Shown here: in pieces, positions 55,679-64,000 of the stretch
Numbering within the stretch: the first letter of the stretch is position 1
How the letters are laid out: the number at the start of each line of letters is the position of its first letter
Assembly: GCA_036971615.1 (NCBI GenBank)
Contig: JAYKKR010000024.1
Location: 124,001-188,000 of the forward strand
Direction: 5' to 3'
Source: Amyloporia xantha
Lineage: Eukaryota; Basidiomycota; Agaricomycetes; Polyporales; Adustoporiaceae
DNA length: 64,000 nt
Made by a program: the position numbers and the translations under genes
The notes under the pieces: generated by a model
What the model was told of the DNA's origin: nothing
The model's database searches: none
What the model saw: only the letters and a program-made list of their open reading frames with translations

Positions 55679-58618
55679 TCATATAGACTCTACCTCCACA
55701 ACGGCAACAGGATCGTCCTTGACGTCGACCTTTGAATCGCCAGTTTCATCTGTTTCCAGCATGATGTCGCTCGAAGTGACTTCATCATCGAGTCGTGGAG
55801 TTCGCGCCGCCAATCTTCGAGCGTCGCGACGGGATAGATAGAGAATGAGGAGGGCGGTACAGACTGAACACCGATTAGCGATCTAATCGACATCAGTAAT
55901 TTCGCGGGGAAACATACTCATCGCAAAGTTGATGCCGGCTGTTGCGACGTTGCCTTTGAAGACCCTGCATCAATATTTCATCAGCCAATGCATCGCTAGA
56001 AAAAGACGAATGATGCGTACCGTGGCTGTTCTTCCTGCGGGAAAAGTACACTACGTAAGGGAAGCCAATTGTTAGTGAAGTAGATAGAATGGAGAAAAGC
56101 GTGAGATCCAATTACATCGGCAGCCATGTCTGGACGACGTATGCAAATGTATTACAACATGCGACCACGAACGCTCGTTCTGGATGCATGTCAGTAAACA
56201 CATCAAAACGGCTAAGAACTCGAAAAAGGGTACGCACTCTCGCTATCATCGCTAGTCAATTCATTCGCCCATGCCAGAATCAAACCGGACAAACCGCCTA
56301 TACAAATAGTCTGGATGGAGAGAAAGCGTCAGGTTCGCCCTGATTTGAAGAACGCGTCGACTTACCATATAATAAAACGCCCAACGTCTAGAAACGATCG
56401 TGCCGTTAGTAACAGACAAGCACACGACCAGTTCTAGGTACCTTGCAATATGCGTGTATAAGGGAGTGGCAGCCAATACGATGCAGTTAATCATGCTCCA
56501 TATCTATGAATGCGAAATCATAAATTGACGACTCTTAGGTCGCGAGTAGGCTGCTTACCCCTGCGAAAATCATAGGTGGCCAACGAGCTTGAACCGCGTC
56601 TGACCACCATGCATACACGAGCGCTAGTCAAGTTCGACTCAGACTCCATCCACACGGACAGAATCGTGGAGAAAGAGCGCACTTGTGACGACTTGCACTG
56701 CATACATTGGAATAGGATATACGTTGATCTGAGCTACAGTATAAACTTCATGCTCAGGCGTATTAAAGCTCTTCAGCCTATGCATACGAAGAGAGGGTAT
56801 AAATATAAGTTATGGGAAGACAAGACGATTTTTGAAGTTGACGAACCAGAATATCATCGATGAAGCAGGGTTGCCGCCGTTGTTGAACTGAGGGCTATAA
56901 TAAGTCTCCCTTCACTGAGGTGGATTATGAATCACGTACTAAGACATACACTGCATTCGGTTGGGGTGATTAGTATCACTCACTGAGACAATATGCAGGT
57001 CCACGCACGTAACGTCAAGAGGTAGAGGTGCCATGTCTTGAAGAACCCGATCACCTGTGAAGCCGCTCGTAGGTCATTGCCTTTAACCTTAAATTGTTAC
57101 ACTACCTTTTTCCTCGTGAACGGCGCCGGTGGCTTCCTACCAATTTCGTCCATTCTGCGTTGGGCCAACTCGATTTGTGCTTTTGAATAAAATATAGATG
57201 GAGGAGTATTCGAGGGAAGATCTGTTTCGACGATCACGTAGCGAGTCAATCGCGTCAGTATGTATTTGATTCGACGATCCGCCGGGGTATCTGTGAGGTA
57301 AGTGGGAACTCTAGTAGGAGACTAACCTGGCATGATCAAAAAACCGAGAATGGCGATCGGAACTGTGATGATTCCGTCTATGATGAAGAGCCCTATGGAT
57401 TGCGTTCAATCAGAGTCAAGGATGTGGTGCGTTGACGCGGTACGTACATCTCCATCCGGCTAGACCAAACCTGCCATTCAGACCGTCGTATGCTCCCTAG
57501 AGATAGTCAACATTGATCAGTGATGTTCACGATGTACGTGAGTTTTATTCACAGCTTGAAGAAAGCCACTAAACATTGGGCCCAAGGCACTAGCGGTCTA
57601 CAGTAACAACGTCAGCATATAGAGAATTGGAATGATAAAATGGGCATTCACATGGAATATACACGCTCTTTTGCCCAGTTCATCGGGCTTATACCAACTT
57701 CCGATCACGTACTGAATGCATGGATAGAACGACGCCTCCGCAAGGCCTGCGGCGCATGACGTCAGAGTAGCAAGAATTGAGTAAGCTGCATCCACAAACC
57801 AACAAGAAACCGTATGGCACAAAGAGTGGTGAAGTTCTTCGAGGATGCGAGGGTCATGGTGAGAACACTCCAAACGACCTCCATGAGGGGAATCTAGCAA
57901 AGTAATGACATAAATAGGCACGCTCTTATGATCGGCCAGGGAGGATCGCAGAGAACATACGAAGATGGATGGACGAATCCGGGTCACAAGCATACTGCAA
58001 GATGGACAACGTTGTAATTAACGCCGAGCAATACTGCCAACGAAAGGACACACTTAGACGGTATCTGGCCGATAACGTAGCCGCACGTCCATGCAGTTGT
58101 GATGTAGTTCAGCTGATTACCGTGTCTGAGACTTCGTGTTAGTCAAAAGCTTCGAGAATTTGAGTATTCAATCACAAGCCAAGGCTGTAATAATCATCAG
58201 TCCTTGTGCATTGAATAGTCAAATGGATACGTACTCTTCTTGCATCCCAGAGACATACGCATTCTGTTATGAATAAAATCATGAACACAATATGTTCATG
58301 ATATAGTAATGATCTTACGTACCGTGACATTCTGCTGATCCAAATATGTATATTCCCGACAGGTTAGATTGATACGCTGGAGATACATTCGCGAGATGAC
58401 TTATTTGCTGAAGTACGACAGCGCCGCATATGTGAGGAGACAAGCATCAAGTTTTGCCAAAAATCGTCTCTCCTCTGGAGGCTTGTCCCATGTGTCCCTG
58501 GTAGGACCTCTATCAGCGAATGGGAAACACTCGTGAAATGGTTCACGAACCAAATGTAACTCCTCAGCGCGCGGGATTCTGTCTTCTTAGGCTTGCCAGT
58601 CATTTCAGCAGAGCTCAT
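55679..58618 (-). CDS. MFS transporter, anion:cation symporter (pantothenate/allantoate permease) type, one damaged junction
   Basis: About 15 short exons on the minus strand. They read in order: MSSAEMTGKPKKTESRALRS, TWDKPPEERRFLAKLD, NAYVSGMQE, HGNQLNYITTAWTCGYVIGQ, FLVG-LAEASFYPCIQYVIGS, TASALGPMFSGFLQAGAYDG, GIITVPIAILGFLIMP, MDEIGRKPPAPFTRKK, YAVQVVTSAL, DAVQARWPPMIFAG, GGLSGLILAWANELTSDDSE, ERAFVVACCNTFAYVVQTWL and VFKGNVATAGINFAM. The acidic tail VEVESI closes the protein at 55679. The order and motifs match the Dal5/Fen2/Tna1/Liz1 branch, which imports vitamins and small anions across the plasma membrane. After YFSK (near 58396) the expected donor is missing: the frame runs into TAA and AAGTC replaces GTAAGTC. 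The gene may be newly inactive. Confidence 0.78.
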
Positions 58619-59926
58619 GCAGAGAATATGGGGAGCTCAATCCAGAAGCTCACGCCAAGCTCGACGATCGGCGTGCCGCCTTTTGAAAGGAGTAGCATCA
58701 CACAGTCAACTTCACTGCTCCGTAGGAGACTCATACAGGCGGAGAATGGCATCATACTCAAGATAAGCCATCCGAGGGTAGGCCAGGTTCAGAATGCAGA
58801 GAATCGAAGGCGAGCTTCTCATGCAGGTGTCAAGTTAGGGTCACGAGCCGAGGAAAGCACGCAAACCAAGTCAGATATTGGGACGAAGCACGAATCAGTA
58901 CATCTCTCGTTATGTTCTCGGGTCCATTGATGTAGAGCTCCAATAACACCATGTCGATGTCTGCTTGCGCGTCCTGGCGTCACGGAAGCTAGTCCACATG
59001 ATTCTGACTGGAATTGCTGTTAGTCCACATCAGGAAATGGGCCACTAGTATACAGACAGGCATCAGAGTAACTCACCTAGGACCATGTTCGTCAGGAACG
59101 TGAAACTATCCAAGTCTAATACATCTCACGACGGGGCGCATCTCAGTGTCGTACACGGTCATGGTAGGATCACAACCGCTCACGGTAGATGCCGAGCAGA
59201 TATTGGCGTTTGAAATTGACAGCTTCGCCAAATCCAGCGGTTTACTTTCTCGCAACCTATGTTGAAGGTCGACTCCTTTGTTCTCTACTCATGCTACGAT
59301 GCTTATCGTCCCTCCTGGATTCTGATGGATTATTGATTTCGATACAGCAAGCTTCGGGGATCTGCCTCAGTATGCTCGAAGTGTGCTCCTATATATTGGT
59401 CCTCAGTGATCGCTATAGCGCCTCGAAAGCCTGTCATCTCCAGCGTATAGTGCTTTCGAATCCGATATGTCACCATTAGTTCCTGCGAGTACTACGAGTG
59501 TCTGCGAATTCGACGTTGCGTGTTCATGACCCTGCACTGGTCGAAGCTTCATACTGCAATTCATTATCGGTAGGCCTTAGTATCACATTGACAAATGATG
59601 TATAGCCATATGCCCGACCAGCGTGTCAGCAGTTCAGTAGAACTGGTGACATGAAATTGCCCGGCTTGTTATCTGCACAATGAGCCTAGATTTGTCTAGT
59701 CCCGGCGGAATCGAAGACAAGAATTTACTCCAACTCATGCGAGTGAATAGAATGCTGATTGCACCATCGAAACATGCAATGAGGTGACGTTCTTCGGATT
59801 TCAAATTGGCTGACCCATTCCTCGCTCAACAGCAGATACAGAAATGCGGTACTGGCATTTAAATATTGTTGATCAACACTGAGGGCGTCGTCATTTCCAC
59901 GAACTTCCCAAGTTCGTCGCCGCATC
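58619..59926. other. Divergent promoter region
   Basis: Upstream of the MFS gene and the first dioxygenase. About 59700-59926 aligns with 63220-63446, upstream of the second dioxygenase, with shared blocks GATTGCACCATCGAAA and GGCATTTAAA. Confidence 0.6.
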
Positions 59927-61680
59927 ATGCCTGTTCCAGTACCCGAGCTCGGCTCCTACAACTTTGTTCCTGAAACAAAGGTAGGAGGTTGATGTGACGC
60001 GTTTCACGTACAGCTTGCCTCAAGGCGTCCGTCTTTCATAGGAGAATCTTGACTGGGCGGACCTCGTTACCCTTGACTTTGCACTTTTGGCCACACCCGA
60101 GGGAAAGAAGCAGCTTGCGGAAACGTTCGTGAAGGCTGTTCGCGAGGATGGGTTTTTCTACGTGAAGAATTTCAATATCTCGCAAGAGCGCGTCAATCGC
60201 CAGTTCGCCATCGGCAACCGACTCTACGAGCTTCCGCTCGAAGAGAAGCAGAAGTACGTTCCTGAAGACCTCGGTAAGCGTTTGCCCACTCTCCAGAGCC
60301 GTCTCCATGTGGAATTAAACTGATTGAATGATATCGAAGATGTTGGTGGTTACAACGGATATGTCAACTCTAGTAACAGAATGTAGGTAGTCCCGCTATA
60401 AATGATATCAACGGGTATGTCTCACCTATAGGTTCACAGCGTAGATCCTGCTTCAGGACTAAGGAGCCGTGTTGAGGTCTATAATATTCCTAGTCAGTTG
60501 TTCTGGCTCAGTGAAACACTTTCTCCGCTCACAACACTCGGTTCAGAATTTGATGGCTACTTCAAACATCAACATCCTCCCCTGGTCCAAGAGAATCTTA
60601 CAGAGATAGAAGAATTCGCAAGGGTTAGTCCAATAGATAATTTTACACCCAATTGGCCCCTCGTCCTGACGACGTGATGGTTCTCCGAACAGTCTTTGGA
60701 CACAGAGGTTTTGAGGCCATTGCACGCTCTCCTCGCCACAGCGCTTGAGTTGCCTGAAGATTACTTCCAGAAGATCCACAATTACAGCGAGAAGAGCGAA
60801 GTAAGTTGATGAAAGTTCACGAACTCATGGCAGCCCTAATTGTGATCCAGGATCATCTCCGATATATGAAATATACGAAATATACTCCCGAGGAGAACGC
60901 TAAACTCGGCGGATTCTGGGTAAGAGGTCATACCGGTGAGACTCTTCCGTCCCCGAGCGTGCATCCTGCCATATCACTAATTGTGTGTACGGTACAAGAT
61001 CTCGGCTCTTTCACCCTCCTCTTTCGTCAGCCTGTTGCTGCGCTGCAGATCAAGAATCACAAGACAGGCGAATGGAAGTGGGTGAAACCCCTGGATGGCA
61101 CTCTTACTGTCAACACCTGCGATGCGCTCTCCTTCCTGACTGGTGGATATGTCAAGAGTACCATTCATCGGTAGGACCGGTTCCAGCCGTCAGATTTCTG
61201 TATTCACGTATGCACTGTGCAGTGTTGCTACTCCTCCCAAAGATCAGCAACACGTTGATCGTCTCGGCTTGCTGTACTTCCAGCGGTGAGTAAGGTCTCA
61301 ATTCACCGAGGGTTAGCTATCTATGAGAATACTTATATTGTCACGCAGTCCGAATAACCATGTACTTCTCCACACTGTCAAAGAATCGCCTGTTCTGCAG
61401 CGCGAGGGTCTCACCGAGAACGACTTCGAGAAGAGCGGAAATCCTGTCCCGACCATGGAAGGTGCGTCATTCCTTGTTCTTTTCTGGAACATGTGTTGAT
61501 GATTTGCCCTTTCCAAATTATGCACCTTGTCGCTGTGCTTTCGTACGTTGAAATCACACAGAGTGGACCTATGCAAAGCAGAGATGGCAACGCCCGAAGA
61601 ATGCTGGCGCTGTCGTACGTGATCCTAGCCATGCGACGGCGGAGGTCCTGCCCGGCTGGAAAGAGAAGGTGTACAATTAG
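59927..61680 (+). CDS. 2-oxoglutarate/Fe(II) dioxygenase (isopenicillin-N-synthase-like), copy 1
   Basis: Eleven exons: 59927-59980, 60042-60273, 60340-60382, 60440-60492, 60547-60623, 60693-60800, 60851-60935, 60999-61170, 61223-61285, 61349-61461 and 61562-61680; 372 aa with all phases closing. The DIOX_N part is ENLDWADLVTLDFALLATPE with GFFYVKNFNISQERVNRQFA. The jelly-roll core has the metal-binding H-x-D in GHTDLGSFTLLFRQPVAALQ and the distal His in KSTIHRVATPP. The 2-oxoglutarate-anchoring Arg is likely that of DRLGLLYFQRPN. Such enzymes hydroxylate, desaturate or cyclise small molecules; the substrate is unknown. No signal peptide. It is tandemly duplicated at 63447. Confidence 0.9.
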
Positions 61681-62008
61681 TGCCATTTACCGAGGATAAG
61701 GCTGTTCATTTTGGGAGCCACGGTTGTATGATAAATAAAGCAGATAGAAAGACATCGAGCCCTTTTTGGAGCAAAGGTCAGCCTGACACGATGAACTCAA
61801 GGCCTGAATCAGTAGCTGCCGTGGCTACTCTCTGACAATTTGTGCAATTTATCGAGAAAGTTGTATACTAGAGCACGGTGATAGCTGCAACACAGTGTGC
61901 GGTGGTGGAGGGTGGTGGGGTGCGACATATACCCTACGAGACTCCTGGGGGCAAATGCCGAGCAAGAGTCGAACGTTCAACGAGCACCGTGACGATTCTC
62001 CTATACAC
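61681..62008. other. 3' spacer
   Basis: No feature recognised before the CACTG element. Confidence 0.5.
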
Positions 62009-62011
62009 GTT

Positions 62012-62615
62012 CACTGGGGGCAAAATAGGATGTGCGACGGCAGAATACTCTCCGGACATGCTCCGGGGTGGTTAAATTTCGGGAGGATATTTCAAGTCCG
62101 AAAATGCTGTAGATCATAATAAATGAAAGTACCCTTTTCGGAGCTCAGAATATTGTATGGACCATTATGAATATTCGACCTCCGAACATCGGTCACAATG
62201 TTCGGAGCATGTTCACTGAACAATTATGCTACAAAAATATTAGATATTTGTACAATGTTCTCTCAGAGAAAATTGTTCAACTTACCCTTGGGGAGGGCCC
62301 TTCGGCCATATAGCCAATTTTCTGGCTACAATTATTGTCTAATGCATATCCCGTCAAAGAACATCCTACAGATATGTTTTATTTCTCTAGCATAACCATT
62401 GGATAACCGTTGCTCCGAACATCGTGACTCAGGACTGATGCTCGGTGGCCGAAAATATAGAATAGTCTGTACCATATTCTGAGCTCCGAAAAGGGTACTT
62501 TCATTTATTATGATCTACAGCATTTTCGGACTTGAAATATCCTCCCAAAATTTAACCACCCCGGAGCATGTCCGGAGAGTATTCTGCCGTCGCACATCCT
62601 ATTTTGCCCCCAGTG
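62012..62615. mobile_element. Non-autonomous CACTA-type (EnSpm/CMC) DNA transposon, 604 bp
   Basis: Terminal inverted repeats of 142 bp (62012-62153 and 62474-62615) differ at one position near the middle (TTTCGGGAGG against TTTTGGGAGG). Both ends read CACTGGGGGCAAAATAGGAT. Direct GTT flanks at 62009-62011 and 62616-62618 make a 3-bp target duplication. CACT(A/G) ends with a 3-bp duplication are the hallmark of CACTA elements. The 320-bp centre has no transposase frame and itself shows weaker inverted similarity around CCGAACAT. Near-identical arms imply recent movement. An autonomous relative must supply transposase in trans. Confidence 0.92.
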
Positions 62616-62618
62616 GTT

Positions 62619-63446
62619 GTGGCTGCCCTTACCTTAGTCTCCGTTGCTGACCATAAACAGACAACGATGATAGTCGATCGTTATCTAGTATATGCCCTTA
62701 CCTATTCTGCAATGATGACTGTATCCGGCGAGAAGAATGCTTGAATTCTCCGTAACATTGAGTCTCGAACGCGAGGCTGAGCTTCTTATCGCCCTTCCTT
62801 CTCGAGTTGACATGATTACTCCTGGATTTGTGCGAAACCTACGTCGACATCCTAATATGAAGCGCCTTAAGTTTGACGAAAGAAGGTCCAAATCCCAAGG
62901 AGACACCCTAGTATTTGGAAATCTGTCACATGTTCTGTGCATGAGGCTTGCCGAACGTCTGTTCTCCCCTGACGGCACCTAGTGCAATATGTGTTCAGCG
63001 ATTTCAGTGCACATCAGGTATGATTCTCATGACTTCCCGCTCGTCTGAATATTCTGACGATGTGGCGACGTTAGCAGGCCTCATCATTATGGCGAATTTG
63101 ATGTGGGCGAACCTTGCAGCTTTGACCCGTCAGCAGATCAGCCAGAATAGTCGTCTGAACTGTTATCTCCATTGCAAACTTCGATTGTACATTTCATAAT
63201 GCTCGAGACCTGGAGGAATCGAAGACTGAGCTTCTACACCCCACAGTTGATAAGGCATTGATTGCACCATCGAAATATGCGATGAGGTGACACCCTTGGC
63301 AGTGAAATTCGCCGACCTATCCTTCGCTGAATGGTGTCAATTCAGATAAAGATTCACTGCTTTGGCATTTAAACAACGCTGACATTTAATTGCTGAAGCA
63401 CTGCTATTTTCACGATCTCCAATTCCGCAAGGTCTCAAGACGCATC
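62619..63446. other. Spacer with promoter of dioxygenase copy 2
   Basis: An 81-codon ORF (62737-62982) shows no recognisable domain. From about 63220 the DNA matches the promoter of copy 1. Confidence 0.5.
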
Positions 63447-64000
63447 ATGCCTGTGCCAGTGCCTGAACTCGGATCCTTCAATTTCGTTCCTGAGACAAAG
63501 GTAGTCCATGATACGCATAATCTTGTAGAGACAGGCTCAGATTTGCGTGTCTTGCAGGAGAACCTCGATTGGGCTGACCTCGTAACCCTTGATTTCGCAC
63601 TTCTGGGCACGCCAGAGGGCAAGAAGCAGCTCGCAGAAACACTCTTCAAGGCTGTGCGTGAAGATGGTTTCTTCTATGTGAAGAACTTCAACATCTCGCA
63701 AGAGCGCGTCAACCGCCAATTCGCCCTCGGTAACCGCTTCTATGAGCTTCCGCTTGAGGAGAAGCTGAAATATGTTCCTGAGGGGCTTGGTAAGTGTGTC
63801 CTAGCCCTCGCCTCATATCCTATAGTTTGTTGATTAGAGTTTGTTTTCAAGACGATGGGGTTTACAATGGATATGTTCCTGCCGGTCGTAGAATGTGAGT
63901 TGTCATGATATGACAAGTGTCACTCCGGTTTGTTCTTAGCGACGTTGTCTTAGTCTGGATCCAGTCTCAGGTCTGAGAAACCGTTTTGAAGTTTATAATA
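63447..64000 (+). CDS. 2-oxoglutarate/Fe(II) dioxygenase, copy 2 (runs off the window)
   Basis: Exons 63447-63500, 63558-63789, 63852-63894 and 63954 onward. The first three have exactly the lengths of copy 1 (54, 232, 43) and the same phases. The protein starts MPVPVPELGSFNFVPETK and continues ENLDWADLVTLDFALLGTPE; the fourth exon reads LDPVSGLRNRFEVYN to the edge. The first 18 residues differ from copy 1 at one position (Phe for Tyr). The metal-binding domain lies outside the window. Introns are diverged while exons are near-identical, as expected for a duplicate under selection. Confidence 0.9.

Noticed and set aside
62012..62615. Inverted repeat as an RNA hairpin terminator or microRNA-like gene
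   Set aside because: CACTG ends, the GTT target duplication and 142-bp arms are fully explained by a DNA transposon.

Overview
The window is fungal nuclear DNA from a mushroom-forming basidiomycete (Agaricomycetes, most likely Polyporales; the order is inference). Genes are split by many 45-65 nt GT-AG introns. The gene families are typical of such fungi: DUF6533-type membrane proteins, expanded tyrosine-kinase-like (TKL) kinases, jacalin-type lectins, indoleamine 2,3-dioxygenase, and conserved single-copy genes (cytochrome c, TFIIF beta, Dsn1, NatB, galactokinase). All gene models were assembled by hand from splice signals, reading phase and remembered family motifs. No database search was run.

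Layout. 1-6.4 kb is repeat-rich and gene-poor: two copies of a ~1.3 kb direct repeat carrying the promoter and 5' end of a decayed secreted-protein gene, a CATCGTC-type low-complexity tract, and an AT-rich island with a small two-exon gene. 7-17 kb holds an Hsp20-like gene over an unresolved antisense locus, a WNCQTW-type small protein, an alpha/beta hydrolase, an aminoglycoside-phosphotransferase-like kinase, a secreted cysteine-rich single-pass membrane protein, a small serine-rich protein and the NatB catalytic subunit. 17.5-26 kb is conserved eukaryotic core: a DHHC palmitoyltransferase, Dsn1/Mis13, cytochrome c, TFIIF beta and the PP1 inhibitor Ypi1.

25.4-38.5 kb is the most striking part. 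A unit [YPI1 (-), TKL kinase (+), IDO (-)] has been tandemly duplicated. The outer YPI1 and the outer IDO are intact. The inner IDO and inner YPI1 are wrecks, and a third kinase (K2) lies between the two halves of the broken YPI1. K1, K2 and K3 keep the same seven-exon structure, including a shared GC-AG intron. Two related kinases on the minus strand (K4, K5; 43-46.3 kb) each carry a one-base disruption.

41-53 kb also holds a MYND-finger gene, a relic Copia RNase H fragment, a DUF6533-type gene and a jacalin-type lectin with a relic copy 3 kb away. 53-64 kb holds galactokinase, an MFS anion-family permease with one damaged splice junction, and a tandem pair of 2-oxoglutarate/Fe(II) dioxygenases. 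The second dioxygenase runs off the window. Between the pair sits a 604-bp CACTG-ended element with a 3-bp target duplication.

The genes do not form one pathway. The region is a patchwork of conserved core genes and a fast-changing kinase/IDO segment shaped by tandem duplication and insertion. Single-base breaks in genes that should be essential or conserved (Dsn1, the DHHC enzyme) raise the possibility of assembly errors, so 'pseudogene' calls resting on one base are provisional.
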